Origin: Streptomyces sp. NBC_00273
Lineage (GTDB): Bacteria; Actinomycetota; Actinomycetes; Streptomycetales; Streptomycetaceae
Assembly: GCF_036178145.1 (NCBI RefSeq)
Contig: NZ_CP108067.1
Span: 8,943,001 to 9,007,000 of the forward strand
DNA: 64,000 nucleotides
Direction of reading: 5' to 3'
Positions 18,350-26,591 of this stretch are shown here, piece after piece. The translations under genes and the position numbers were made by a program. Each line of letters begins with the position of its first letter. The first letter of the stretch is position 1. The notes beneath the pieces were generated by a model that saw only the letters and a list, made by a program, of their open reading frames with translations, was not told where the DNA came from and made no database searches.

Positions 18350-18754
18350 TCAGGCCCCTTCCCGGGTGATGACCGCGTCGACCTCCACCTCGACGAGCCA
18401 GCCGGGGTCGATGAAGCGGGACACCTCGACGAAGGTGGTGACGGGCCGCACGGAGGCGAACCGCGCACCGTGCGCCCGCGCGGCCTCCTGCCACCGCGTC
18501 ACGTCGGTGAGCATGACGCGGGTCCGCACGACGTCCTCCAGTGACGCCCCGACCTCCCGCAGGGCCCCTTCGGCGATGTCCAGGCACCGTACGGTCTGGG
18601 CGTGGACGTCGCCTGGGCCGACGGTGGAACCGTCGTCCGCGAGGGGAGCGGTCCCCGCGACGGCGACGTACTGTCCTGCGCGCACCGCCCGGGAGAAGCC
18701 GATCCGAGGCTCCAGCGGCGATCCCGAGCCGACCTTCCGATGTATGTCTGCCAT
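18350..18754 (-). CDS. RidA (YjgF/YER057c/UK114) family protein
   Basis: 134 residues, the normal RidA size. Family features are a GFSRAVRAGQYVAVAGTAP core, HAQTVRCLDIAEGALREVGASLEDVVRTRVMLTDV, and a C-terminal VEVEVDAVI. RidA proteins hydrolyse reactive enamine/imine intermediates from PLP enzymes and form cytosolic trimers. Start 18754 was chosen over one 39 nt upstream because GAAGAG precedes it and the shorter form fits the family. Confidence 0.9.
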   Translation of the reverse strand: MADIHRKVGSGSPLEPRIGFSRAVRAGQYVAVAGTAPLADDGSTVGPGDVHAQTVRCLDIAEGALREVGASLEDVVRTRVMLTDVTRWQEAARAHGARFASVRPVTTFVEVSRFIDPGWLVEVEVDAVITREGA

Positions 18755-18911
18755 CTCTTCATGCTGCCAGAGGCGCGGCTGACGAGGCGTCACGCCGCCG
18801 GGCGCGTTGCGTGGACCCGTGGGTCATCGAATGGCAACCTGGGTGATATCGCCGTAAATGTCCAATCTCGTGAACTGTTCGGGCGTGCGTCGCGCCGCAC
18901 CTTCCGCTTCT

Positions 18912-18956
18912 CTGGATAGTCCAGTGATTTGTATATGTCGGTAGCCGACGTATGGT
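18912..18956 (+). promoter_or_regulatory. possible promoter/operator of the methyltransferase gene
   Basis: An AT-richer patch. CTGGA-TAG-TCCAG (18912-18924) is followed by TTGTAT (18929) and TATGGT (18951) with 16-bp spacing. Between these hexamers lies GTCGG-TAG-CCGAC (18937-18949). Two short inverted repeats with the same TAG centre around one promoter suggest a repressor site. The methyltransferase starts at 19036. Confidence 0.35.
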
Positions 18957-19035
18957 GGGTTCTGAAGATCCTTCCCGGCGGCAGCCGCTCCTGCCCGCCG
19001 CCGGGGATTCACGTTGCGATGGAGACGGAGTGCTC

Positions 19036-19836
19036 ATGGCCACCAGGAAGAACCTCACCGCGAACCGGGAATCCCTCGTCCACAAGGTCCGCTACGCCGC
19101 GAGCCGTCCCCACCGCATCGCCCCGTACCTGAAGCGGGCCGCCCGCGACCGGTGGCTGGCCTTCAAGCACCCCGACCACGTCAGCTACTACCGGGCCGTG
19201 ATGGCCTCGGACACCCGCCGAAACCCCGAGGCCGCGGTCGGCAGCCAGAGCCACGAACGCTGGCTCGCGCTCGGACAGATGCAGTTCGACTACCTCATCG
19301 GGCACGGCCTGAAGCCCGGGGCGCGCATGCTGGACATCGGCTGCGGCAACCTCCGCGCCGGCTGGCGGTTCATCGACCACCTCGACGCGGGCCACTACTA
19401 CGGCATCGACATCTCGCCCGACATCCTCATCGCCGCGAAGCGGACCCTGACCGAGCGGGGGCTCCAGGCCAAGGTCCCGCACCTGACCCTCACCAAGAAC
19501 CTGACGCTGGACTTCCTGCCCGACGGCTACTTCGACGTCGTCCACGCCCACAGCGTCTTCTCGCACTCACCGCTCGACGTCATCGACGAGTGCTTCGCCC
19601 ACGTGGGTCGGGTCCTGGCGCCCGGGGGCCACTTCGACTTCACCTTCGACCGCACCACCGGCACCGAACACCAGGTGCTGCGCGAGGACTTCTACTACCG
19701 CACCGAGACCCTCATCGACCTCGCCGCCGGACACGGGCTCTCCGCGCGCTTCATGGAGGACTGGGAGGAACTCGGCCACGGCCAGTCCAAGATCCGCGTC
19801 AGCGTCGCCGGATCCGACGTCGACGCCGAGGTCTGA
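19036..19836 (+). CDS. class I SAM-dependent methyltransferase
   Basis: 266 residues. A basic N-terminus (about 1-60) is followed by SAM motif I ARMLDIGCGNLRAGWRFI, an acidic strand-2 end (YYGIDIS), motif II region DGYFDVVHAHSVFSH and LAPGGHFDFTFD. The HSVFSHSP segment is common among small-molecule and lipid methyltransferases. The substrate is unknown. ATG 19036 follows GGAGACGGAG. It is monocistronic, and its 3' end converges on the membrane-protein gene 10 bp away. Confidence 0.85.
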   Translation: MATRKNLTANRESLVHKVRYAASRPHRIAPYLKRAARDRWLAFKHPDHVSYYRAVMASDTRRNPEAAVGSQSHERWLALGQMQFDYLIGHGLKPGARMLDIGCGNLRAGWRFIDHLDAGHYYGIDISPDILIAAKRTLTERGLQAKVPHLTLTKNLTLDFLPDGYFDVVHAHSVFSHSPLDVIDECFAHVGRVLAPGGHFDFTFDRTTGTEHQVLREDFYYRTETLIDLAAGHGLSARFMEDWEELGHGQSKIRVSVAGSDVDAEV

Positions 19837-19846
19837 CTCCGTCGGC

Positions 19847-20740
19847 TCAGGCGTGGCCGGCCGTGTCCGAGTGCCTACGGCGCCACAGGCGCACGGCAAG
19901 GCCCGCGGAGGCGAGCAGGACCAGGCACGGCAGCGCGGTGTCCTCGCCCACCACACCCGCGAAATGCCCCAGGACGAGGAACGGGGTCGCGGCCAGGGCG
20001 AACTGACCGACCGTACGGATCCCCGACAGCGCGGGGCGACCCGCCAGGGCCAGGGCGGCGGTCACCGAAACGGCGAAGCGCCACAGCACGATCATGCCGA
20101 ACCCGCCCGCGTCCAGCAGGCCCAGGAGCACCACGGACAGCGGGGCCCAGAGCATCAGCGCCACCAGCCCCGTCGTGGTCCTGATCCGGCGGGGCGGGTG
20201 CAGGTCCGGGGGACAGAGCAGCGGGAGCGCGGCGATCGCCAGGGGCGGGGCCAGGTAGGCCAGGTGCTCCAGCGGCATCTCCAGGGCGCCGGGAAGCACC
20301 GCGATGACGAAGCACGCCGTGTTTCCCGCGACGCCGGCGAACGTGGTCCGCGCGCCGGCGGCGAAGCGCCCGCTCAGCGCCACCACGGCGCCGATGAGGG
20401 TCAGTACGGAGAAGCCGCTCATCACGTACCCGAACGGGGTCTCGACGTCGGCACGGCCGGTGACGTACGCACGGTTGAGGGTCGAGGCGAGCAGGAAAGC
20501 GGCATGCGCGCCCGTGGCGGCCAGCGCGAAGGGGGCCGCCGCCGCGAAGAGGCGCCCGCCGCGCTGCGCCGAACCCACCCCCAGGCGGAGCCGCAGCGCG
20601 TGCGCCACGATGTCCCCGGCTTCCCGCAGCCGGGTGAGCGGCCCGGCATCCGCGGTCGCCTCCCGGTAGGCCTCGGCCATCTCGTCGCCGAAGGCGCGGC
20701 GGAAACCCGCGGGATACAGGCGCAGCAGAAGGGGGTTCAC
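19847..20740 (-). CDS. polytopic membrane protein paired with PadR
   Basis: 297 residues. The N-terminus LLLRLYPAGFRRAFGDEMAEAYRE is a cytoplasmic segment widely seen in PadR-linked membrane proteins. About six to seven hydrophobic helices follow between 65 and 285, and the C-terminus is basic. The start codon overlaps the PadR stop as ATGA, so the pair is one operon under PadR control. Function is unknown; similar proteins are described only as PadR-associated permease-like proteins. Confidence 0.75.
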   Translation of the reverse strand: MNPLLLRLYPAGFRRAFGDEMAEAYREATADAGPLTRLREAGDIVAHALRLRLGVGSAQRGGRLFAAAAPFALAATGAHAAFLLASTLNRAYVTGRADVETPFGYVMSGFSVLTLIGAVVALSGRFAAGARTTFAGVAGNTACFVIAVLPGALEMPLEHLAYLAPPLAIAALPLLCPPDLHPPRRIRTTTGLVALMLWAPLSVVLLGLLDAGGFGMIVLWRFAVSVTAALALAGRPALSGIRTVGQFALAATPFLVLGHFAGVVGEDTALPCLVLLASAGLAVRLWRRRHSDTAGHA

Positions 20741-21075
20741 GCCGTGGCCGCCCCTCCGGAGACGCCGAGGCGGCGCGCCGCCTCGCGCGCGGTGGCGGCG
20801 AGCCGTTGCGCCTCGGCGGCCAGGCCCTGCCGGCCCTCGGCGGTGAGGCGGTAGGTGCGGCGCAGCCGGCTGTCGACGATCTGCTCCTCGTGGACCTCGA
20901 TCAGCCCCTGACCCAGCAGCCGCTCCAGGGCTCCGTACAGGGTGCCGGTCCGCATCTTGACGCGTCCGCCCGAGATCGACTCCACCTCGCGCGCGATCGC
21001 GTACCCGTGGCGGGGCTCGTCCGCGAGCGCGGTCAGGAGGAGGAGGGTCGGTTCCTGCATCGCACGATCACTCAT
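20737..21075 (-). CDS. PadR-family transcriptional regulator
   Basis: 112 residues. The winged helix reads LLLLTALADEPRHGYAIAREVESISGGRVKMRTGTLYGALERLLGQGLIE, a classic PadR N-terminal domain, with a short C-terminal dimerisation helix (subfamily 2). It is the first gene of the operon and probably represses itself and the membrane protein. The ATG at 21075 was chosen because the domain begins right after it. Confidence 0.92.
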   Translation of the reverse strand: MSDRAMQEPTLLLLTALADEPRHGYAIAREVESISGGRVKMRTGTLYGALERLLGQGLIEVHEEQIVDSRLRRTYRLTAEGRQGLAAEAQRLAATAREAARRLGVSGGAATA

Positions 21076-21176
21076 GCCTGCATGGTAGGTCACCCACCGG
21101 CATATGCCGCCCGATGGGACGCGCCCCGCCGCGGCTCGGCGGAGAGCGCCCCCGGGACCGGAACCTTTGGTGGCGG

Positions 21177-21839
21177 TCAGCCGCGGAAGGCCTCCGGGCG
21201 GGTGGGCGAGGCCTCGGCGAGGGCCTTGGTGACCGCGTCGACGCCTTCTCGCAGTCCGTAGACGGGCGTGTCGGGCTGCTGGCGCCAGGAGTCGTCGAGG
21301 CCGCCCGCGTCGACCGTGTCGAAGCCGAGTTGCTCGATCAGGGCGCGTACGGTCTTCTTCGCCGCGGCGTCGTCGCCCGCGACGGGCAGCGCCATCCGGT
21401 CCGCGGCGCCCGCCGGGCGGTGCCGGTCGAGGATGTCCTGGGCGTAGGTGCCGTTGAAGGCCTTGATGACGGGGTGTCCGAGGTGCCGTTCGGTCCAACG
21501 GCTCTCGGTGAGACCCTCGTCCTCGACGCCGGCGATCCGGCCGTCGCGCTGGCGCGGGTAGTAGTTGCCGGTGTCGATGACCGCGAAGCCCTCGGCGGCC
21601 CCGTCGAAGAGGCCGGCCGGCAGGTCCGGCACCTTCTTGAAGGGGATCGTGACCACGACGATCTCGGCACCGCGCGCCGCCTGCGCCACGGTGACGGGGG
21701 TGGCGCCGGTCTCCTCGGTCAGCGCGGCCAGGGTCTCGGGGCCGCGTGAGTTCGCCACGGAGACCTCGTGACCGAGGGCGGTGAGCCGACGGGTGAGGTT
21801 GCCGCCGATGTTGCCCGCGCCGATGATGCCGATCTTCAT
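21177..21839 (-). CDS. NADP(H)/F420-type reductase, Rossmann-fold
   Basis: 220 residues. KIGIIGAGNIGGNLTRRLTALGHEVSVANSRG is a dinucleotide-binding motif with Asn/Ser-Arg positions that favour NADP. EIVVVTIPFKKV and VIDTGNYYPRQRDG follow, as in F420-dependent NADP reductase-like (FNO/YrrH-type) proteins. Start 21839 follows GGAGAG. The physiological partner is unknown, since no F420 gene is nearby. The next 240 bp upstream (21840-22079) hold no gene that I can support. Confidence 0.85.
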   Translation of the reverse strand: MKIGIIGAGNIGGNLTRRLTALGHEVSVANSRGPETLAALTEETGATPVTVAQAARGAEIVVVTIPFKKVPDLPAGLFDGAAEGFAVIDTGNYYPRQRDGRIAGVEDEGLTESRWTERHLGHPVIKAFNGTYAQDILDRHRPAGAADRMALPVAGDDAAAKKTVRALIEQLGFDTVDAGGLDDSWRQQPDTPVYGLREGVDAVTKALAEASPTRPEAFRG

Positions 21840-22079
21840 GAGCTCTCCAGTGCGTCCGGGATCAGTGTTGCGTCCGCACCAACCCCCGCCCCGGCTACGG
21901 CATTCCGCCCCGCGGCGATCGTCGCCCGGTCGAAGGACGCGATCGCGCCGCCGTACGACGCCGATCGGCACGCGGGCGGGCCGCTGACCGGCCCGGTGCG
22001 GCCGCAGGCATGACCTTTCGGCCGTTCCTCCCTCGCGGAGCCGCTCCGGACGGAGTTGGGGAAGCGGGAGGAGGCGGAC

Positions 22080-22790
22080 TCAGGAGATCGCGTACCACTG
22101 GCTGGCCCAGCCGGTGTTGATGGTGCTCGTGGACTGCTCGGCGAGGTTCACGGTGGGCGGCAGCGAGGTCTGACCGGTCAGCAGGGTGCTGTACCGGAGG
22201 TTCGGCGGCGTCAGACCCGCGTTGACCGAGATGCCGGCGCCCGTGGACTTCAGGGTGAGGCCGTTGGTCGCCCAAGTGCCGTTGAGCAGCAGCGCGATGA
22301 AGTAGGTCCCGGGGGCGGCGGTGAACGGCTTGCCGAGGGCGAACGGCTTGGCGATCGCGTCGGTCATCAGCTGGGGGGAAATGTCCGGGGTGGTCGCGAC
22401 GAGGGCGCCCTTGGCGTCGTACACGCCGAGGTAGCAGTTGGCGAGCTGGGCGTTGGGGTCGATGCCGGCCAGGCCCAGCCAGACGTTCGACCAGGTGATC
22501 TGCTCGCGCAGGACGATCCGTACCAGGGTGACCCGACCGCCGACCCCGGCCGGCGACTGGGCGGTGACGTGCCCCGCGTCATTGGGGTCCCCGGTCCACG
22601 CCAGCAGGTTCTGGTCCTGCGGCCGCGGGCCCTCGAAGCCGGACCCGCCGCCGCTCTGCGCGGGCACGGTGGCCACGGAGCTCGACGCCGCGGGCTTGCT
22701 GTCCCCCGGCGCGGTACAGCCTGCGAGGGCGAGCAGCGCGGCGAGCGCGGTCACGAGACCGGTCGTGGCGGTGGTGGTGCGGGTGCGCAT
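22080..22790 (-). CDS. putative lipoprotein of unknown function
   Basis: 236 residues with a lipoprotein signal peptide ending LAALLALAGC, so the mature N-terminal Cys would be lipidated and the protein anchored outside the membrane. The mature part has a Ser/Gly spacer and then a beta-rich domain with aromatic residues (TWSNVWLGLAGIDPNAQL, APGTYFIALLLNGTWATNG). I do not recognise a family. The start at 22790 follows GGGGGGA. It diverges from the CAP-domain gene across 342 bp. Confidence 0.7.
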   Translation of the reverse strand: MRTRTTTATTGLVTALAALLALAGCTAPGDSKPAASSSVATVPAQSGGGSGFEGPRPQDQNLLAWTGDPNDAGHVTAQSPAGVGGRVTLVRIVLREQITWSNVWLGLAGIDPNAQLANCYLGVYDAKGALVATTPDISPQLMTDAIAKPFALGKPFTAAPGTYFIALLLNGTWATNGLTLKSTGAGISVNAGLTPPNLRYSTLLTGQTSLPPTVNLAEQSTSTINTGWASQWYAIS

Positions 22791-23026
22791 GGTCCCCCCA
22801 TGAGGTGCGGATCTGTCGACGGACATGATCACACGCCGCCGGTGCGCGCCCGCCCGCGGCGGAACCCCGAGCCCAGGACGAGTTGTACGCGCTGTGACGT
22901 GCGGCGAACCCTACGCACGGGCGCTCGGCGCGGGTTCGCCGAGGGTTCGTCACCGGTTCGTCGGGTCCGTATCGACCGAACGACGGGGGAGTGCCCCGGT
23001 TCGTCCCCTGAACCGACCCTGCGGGC

Positions 23027-23091
23027 TTCCTTAAGAGAACTTGAAGAACCCCTCCAGCGTGCGGATTTCACTGATCACGAGCCTAGGCTCG
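23027..23091 (+). promoter_or_regulatory. bipartite promoter of the CAP-domain gene (shared with the Dsb operon)
   Basis: TTCCTTAAGAGAACTTGAAG (from 23027) contains CTTAAG and CTTGAAG ten bases apart. Starting 55 bp after the first element is CCTAGGCTC (23082), whose TAGGCT makes a -10 box; it also lies inside the palindrome CGAGCCTAGGCTCG (23078-23091). No -35 consensus is needed if an activator binds the upstream repeats. The same layout with the same 55-bp offset occurs at 24997-25060. Confidence 0.6.
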
Positions 23092-23132
23092 ATCGCACCC
23101 CACCCCCTTTCCCTCTGTGAGGTGCTACAGGC

Positions 23133-24020
23133 ATGAGCAGCCGAACTCCCGCAACGCCGTCCCGCGTCGAGGCGCGGCGGAAGAAGGCGGTGCGCACGCG
23201 CATCGTCCTGTCCCTCACCGCGGCCGCCGCGGCGGTGGCGGTAGGCGTCGCCGTTGCCGATACCGGCGGCGGTACGCAGGTGGACCAGCGGGCCGACGGC
23301 GCCTCCGGACCGAAGGCCGGGACGCCGACCCCCGCGGACACCGCCGGGACGGCGAGCCCCACCGCTCCGCTGCCTGAGGTCACGGCCGACGCCGCGGCCG
23401 CCACGGGCTCGCTGCCGCCCGAGACGCCGGCCGCCGAAGGGACGGAGTCTGCGGCTCCGGCGAAGCCCGCGGCGAAGGAGGACAGCGCGGCCAAGTCCGC
23501 CCCGGCCGGCAAGCCCCCGCGTACGTCCGGCGGGAGCACCGGCGGCGGCTCCGGTACGTCCGGTGGGTCGGGCGGGTCCGGTGGCTCGTCCGGCGGCTCT
23601 TCCGGTGGTTCGTCCGGCGGTTCCGGCAGCTCCTCCAGCGACGCCGAATCCGCGGTCCTCGCCCTGGTCAACAAGGAGCGGGCCACGGCCGGCTGCGGCC
23701 CCCTGACCGTGAACTCCAAGCTGAGCGCCGCGGCGCGCGCGTACAGCGACACCATGGCCCGCAGCGGCGTCATGTCCCACACCGGACCCGACGGGTCCAC
23801 CATGACCAGCCGCGTGGAGGCCGCCGGCTACGCGTGGTCCCGCCTCGGCGAGAACATAGCCCGCGGCCAGTCGGACGCCGACGCGGTCATGAAGGCCTGG
23901 ATGAACAGCTCCGGCCACCGGGCCAACATCCTCAACTGCTCCTTCAAGGAGATCGGCATAGGCGTCCACAAGGGTGACGGCGGCCCGTGGTGGACGCAGG
24001 ACTTCGGGACGTCGAAGTAG
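23133..24020 (+). CDS. secreted CAP/SCP-domain protein
   Basis: 295 residues. A basic N-terminus and one hydrophobic helix (about 24-43) act as signal or anchor, followed by a Pro/Ala spacer and a Ser/Gly-rich linker (about 133-170). The C-terminal CAP domain (about 172-295) has VNKERATAGCGPLTVNSKL, the SHTGPDG site, GENIARG and SSGHRANILNCSFKEIGIG. The two CAP-domain Cys may form a disulfide. Bacterial CAP proteins are extracytoplasmic and often bind lipids or cations; the role here is unknown. The ATG follows TGAGG. Its promoter matches that of the thiol-reduction operon nearby. Confidence 0.88.
   Translation: MSSRTPATPSRVEARRKKAVRTRIVLSLTAAAAAVAVGVAVADTGGGTQVDQRADGASGPKAGTPTPADTAGTASPTAPLPEVTADAAAATGSLPPETPAAEGTESAAPAKPAAKEDSAAKSAPAGKPPRTSGGSTGGGSGTSGGSGGSGGSSGGSSGGSSGGSGSSSSDAESAVLALVNKERATAGCGPLTVNSKLSAAARAYSDTMARSGVMSHTGPDGSTMTSRVEAAGYAWSRLGENIARGQSDADAVMKAWMNSSGHRANILNCSFKEIGIGVHKGDGGPWWTQDFGTSK
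23530..23640 (+). repeat. Ser/Gly linker coding repeat
   Basis: Imperfect tandem GGCTCSTCC-type units inside the CAP gene encode a flexible linker of alternating GGS, GSS and GGSS blocks. Such repeats vary in length between strains. Confidence 0.7.
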
Positions 24021-24038
24021 GAACCCTCCCCCTCCCCC

Positions 24039-24071
24039 CGGTTCCTCCCTCCGGTCCCTCCCTCCGGCCCC
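24039..24071. repeat. short 13-bp tandem repeat
   Basis: CGGTTCCTCCCTC (24039-24051), CGGTCCCTCCCTC (24052-24064) and a third partial copy from 24065 lie just after the CAP stop codon. The tract is almost pure pyrimidine on the + strand. Confidence 0.5.
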
Positions 24072-24108
24072 TGGCAACGGTCACCCCCCACCGGCTGCCG
24101 GGCCGCAC

Positions 24109-24142
24109 ACGTCCTCCGACCCGTACGCGGGTCGGAGGACGT
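24109..24142 (+). terminator. hairpin terminator after the CAP gene
   Basis: A perfect 15-bp stem, ACGTCCTCCGACCCG with CGGGTCGGAGGACGT and a TACG tetraloop, lies 89 bp after the CAP stop and 100 bp before the next start. Confidence 0.85.
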
Positions 24143-24241
24143 CCGTGTTCGTGCCCGTGGCACCACGGGGCGGCGGCGTTCCGTCGTGCCGTGCGGGGGA
24201 GCGGGTAACGCGCGGCCCGGTCCGTCGGCCACTATGGGGCC

Positions 24242-24805
24242 GTGCCTCGATTTCCGCGCTACCTGTTCATATGGCTGTCGTGCACGGCCACCAGCGTGAC
24301 GGCCGTGCTCGGCACGGTCCAGTTCGTGGTCGGCTCCACCCGCCATACGCCGCCGGTGGCCCGCTCCGCCCCCATGGTCTTCGACTCGCCGCCGGCGTGG
24401 CTGGCGCAGGAACCGTCGCCGGGCCCGCCGTCCCCGACCGCTTCCGCGTCCCCGAGTCCCTCGCCCACCGTGACCGAGGCTCCGACCCCCTCGGCCCCGT
24501 CCTCCCCGCCCGCGAAGCCCTCGCCGGCCGCCCGGACCCCCTCGCCCAAACCCCGAGTCGACTGCGAGAACGGCGGGCCGGGTCTGCACACCGTCCCTTC
24601 GCAGGGCGGCAAGGTCACGGTGCGGTACGGGAGCCGCGGCGTGTGCCTGATCTCCGCGGTCCCGAGCCGCGGCTTCAAGGCCACCACGGCACAGACCGAC
24701 GACGACACCCTGACGGTCACGTTCAGCGGCTCGGACCACCGGTCGGTCATCACGGCGACGATCGACCCGATGGCCAAGGCCAGCGTCCGCGAGACGTCGT
24801 TCTGA
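24242..24805 (+). CDS. exported protein with Pro/Ser/Thr linker
   Basis: 187 residues starting at GTG. An uncleaved or cleaved hydrophobic N-terminus (YLFIWLSCTATSVTAVLGTV, about 7-26) precedes a long Pro/Ser/Thr/Ala linker (about 55-105) and a small beta-rich domain with two Cys (DCENGGP and VCLISAV) that could form a disulfide. No family recognised. It lies between the CAP gene and the Dsb operon and is closed by its own terminator, so it is likely a single transcript. Confidence 0.7.
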   Translation: MPRFPRYLFIWLSCTATSVTAVLGTVQFVVGSTRHTPPVARSAPMVFDSPPAWLAQEPSPGPPSPTASASPSPSPTVTEAPTPSAPSSPPAKPSPAARTPSPKPRVDCENGGPGLHTVPSQGGKVTVRYGSRGVCLISAVPSRGFKATTAQTDDDTLTVTFSGSDHRSVITATIDPMAKASVRETSF

Positions 24806-24807
24806 GG

Positions 24808-24833
24808 ACTGCCCGGCCGGGCGGCCGGGCAGT
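24808..24833 (+). terminator. hairpin terminator
   Basis: ACTGCCCGGCC (24808-24818) pairs with GGCCGGGCAGT (24823-24833), an 11-bp stem with a GGGC loop directly after the stop codon of the exported protein gene. Confidence 0.8.
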
Positions 24834-24996
24834 CGGTCGGTGGTCGGGTCGGCTGATCGGCCGGACGGCAGCGGCGTGACCGCTTCGGCCGGTCCGCACC
24901 ACTCGGCACCACTCGGCCCCTCTTGCTCGCTTTCGCGGGATTCCCCTCCCCGTATGCGCTCATCGGAGGGGGCCCGGTGAAGCGGAAGGTGAGCTG

Positions 24997-25060
24997 TTCC
25001 TTAGGGGAACCTCAAGATCGCGCCCAGCCGGTTCGCAGGGCCCGCCGCGGTCCTATGCTC
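24997..25060 (+). promoter_or_regulatory. bipartite promoter of the split-DsbD operon (shared with the CAP gene)
   Basis: TTCCTTAGGGGAACCTCAAG (from 24997) matches the CAP upstream element. CCTATGCTC begins 55 bp later at 25052, giving TATGCT as the -10. The transcript would have a leader of about 120 nt before the ATG at 25189; I see no riboswitch-like structure in it. The rest of the 24834-25188 gap holds no gene. Confidence 0.6.
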
Positions 25061-25188
25061 ACGTCAGCCGACCGGCCTCCGGCGCCCGGGCACACCGCCC
25101 CGGCGAACCGCAGGACCGCCGGCTTCATCGAGTCGGGAGGCTGCTCGCCCTTCCCGTAGTCCTCAGCGCGCCTTGGGGTGTCTTCGTC

Positions 25189-25947
25189 ATGACTTCTCGC
25201 ACACTTCGACCCGTCCGTGCCGGCCACGCCGCGCGGCCCCGCTCCGCCGCGCCCCGGGCCGCCCGACTGCCGTTCGTCGCCGCTGCCGTGGTCGCGGCGG
25301 GTCTGTGCGCCGCCTGCGGACCGTCCTCCGAGACCGTCGGCTCCGCATCGCCCACCACGGTCGGTGCGTCCACCCAGGCCCTCGCCGCCACGCCGTCGGC
25401 CTCCGCGTCCACGGAGGCATCCCCGAGCGCTTCGGCCTCGCCGTCGGCGTCCGCCACCGCGCAGGCCTCCTCCTCGCCGACCCCCTCCCGGACCCAGAGC
25501 GGTTCGGCCGCCCCCAAGCCGGCCCGTACGTCCGCCGCGCCCGCGCCGGCCCGGGTCCCCGGGCCCGGCTACGACAGCTCGGCCGACGCGCAGAAGCAGA
25601 TCGACGCAGCACTGGCCGCGGCCAAGTCCGACGGGAGGACGGTGCTGCTCGACTTCGGGGCCAACTGGTGCGGCAACTGCAAGGCCGCCGACAAGGTGTT
25701 CGCCCAGCCGCAGACGGCGGCGATCCTCGGAGCCTCGTACCACCTGGTCAAGATAGACATCGGCGGCAACAGCTCCGCCAACTCCGCGCTCCTGCGCAAG
25801 TACAGCCCCTCGGGCGGCACCTACACGATGCCCGTGCTGGTCGTCGTGAACTCGTCCGGCAAGGTGCGCACCGACACCCACGCCACGGGCAACCCCTCCC
25901 TCACGGCGGAGGGGATCAACGCCTTCCTGCGCAAGTGGGCCTCGTGA
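25189..25947 (+). CDS. thioredoxin-fold lipoprotein (DsbD-gamma-like)
   Basis: 252 residues. The lipobox at VVAAGLCAAC implies lipidation. A Ser/Thr/Pro/Ala linker reaches about residue 125, then the thioredoxin-like domain has VLLDFGANWCGNCKAADKVF with a CGNC active site and the cis-Pro region TMPVLVV. The active-site neighbourhood resembles the DsbD gamma domain (WCxxCK). It probably passes electrons outside the membrane. Its stop overlaps the next start (GTGA). Confidence 0.88.
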   Translation: MTSRTLRPVRAGHAARPRSAAPRAARLPFVAAAVVAAGLCAACGPSSETVGSASPTTVGASTQALAATPSASASTEASPSASASPSASATAQASSSPTPSRTQSGSAAPKPARTSAAPAPARVPGPGYDSSADAQKQIDAALAAAKSDGRTVLLDFGANWCGNCKAADKVFAQPQTAAILGASYHLVKIDIGGNSSANSALLRKYSPSGGTYTMPVLVVVNSSGKVRTDTHATGNPSLTAEGINAFLRKWAS

Positions 25948-26591
25948 GACCAGCGGACCCGCGCCGGTTCCGGGTGCGTACCGCGGCCCTGGCCGCAGCC
26001 GCCCTCGCGGCGGCCGTGGCCGGCTGCGTATTCGCCGCCGTCGGTACGGTCGCCGCCGACGGCAGCCGCGCGGAGGCGGCGGCCGGACCGGCGACCGCGG
26101 TCAGGGCCGCGGTCGGAACCGCGGCCGGGGCCACGGTCATCGACCCCGCCGACCGACCTGCCGCGCCCGCGCTGGCGGGCGACGACCTCGACGGGAAGCG
26201 GGTCGCCCTCGACGGGTTCCGGGGGCACGTCGTCGTGCTCAACGTCTGGGGTTCCTGGTGCGGCCCCTGTCGGGCGGAAGCCGACGACCTGGTGCGGATC
26301 GACCGGGAGACCCGGGACCAAGGCGTCCGGTTCCTCGGGATCAACACCCGCGACCCGGACCGCGCTGCGGCCCGGTCCTTCGTACGCGCGCACAGCATCG
26401 ACTTCCCCAGCCTCCACGACCCCACCGGCGAGCTCCTGCTCTGCTTTCCCCCCGCCCTCCTCAACCCGCAGGCGATCCCTTCGACCCTCGTGATCGACCG
26501 CCGCGGACGCATCGCCGTCAGCATCGGCGGAGCGGTCACCGGGGACGAACTCGGTCCGCTGCTCTCGCGCGTGCTGGAGGAGGCGTCATGA
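25944..26591 (+). CDS. TlpA/ResA-like thiol-disulfide oxidoreductase lipoprotein
   Basis: 215 residues from GTG. The lipobox is AAAVAGC. The thioredoxin domain has a VVLNVWGSWCGPCRAEADDL active site (CGPC), GVRFLGINTRDPDRAAARSF, and IPSTLVIDRRGRI with the cis-Pro, all typical of TlpA/ResA. These act outside the membrane reducing apocytochrome or protein thiols. It is coupled by 4-bp overlaps to the genes on both sides, so it belongs to the same operon. Confidence 0.92.
   Translation: MRPADPRRFRVRTAALAAAALAAAVAGCVFAAVGTVAADGSRAEAAAGPATAVRAAVGTAAGATVIDPADRPAAPALAGDDLDGKRVALDGFRGHVVVLNVWGSWCGPCRAEADDLVRIDRETRDQGVRFLGINTRDPDRAAARSFVRAHSIDFPSLHDPTGELLLCFPPALLNPQAIPSTLVIDRRGRIAVSIGGAVTGDELGPLLSRVLEEAS

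Noticed and set aside
25061..25188. Riboswitch in the Dsb operon leader
   Set aside because: The leader of about 120 nt shows no recognisable riboswitch core or terminator hairpin by eye.
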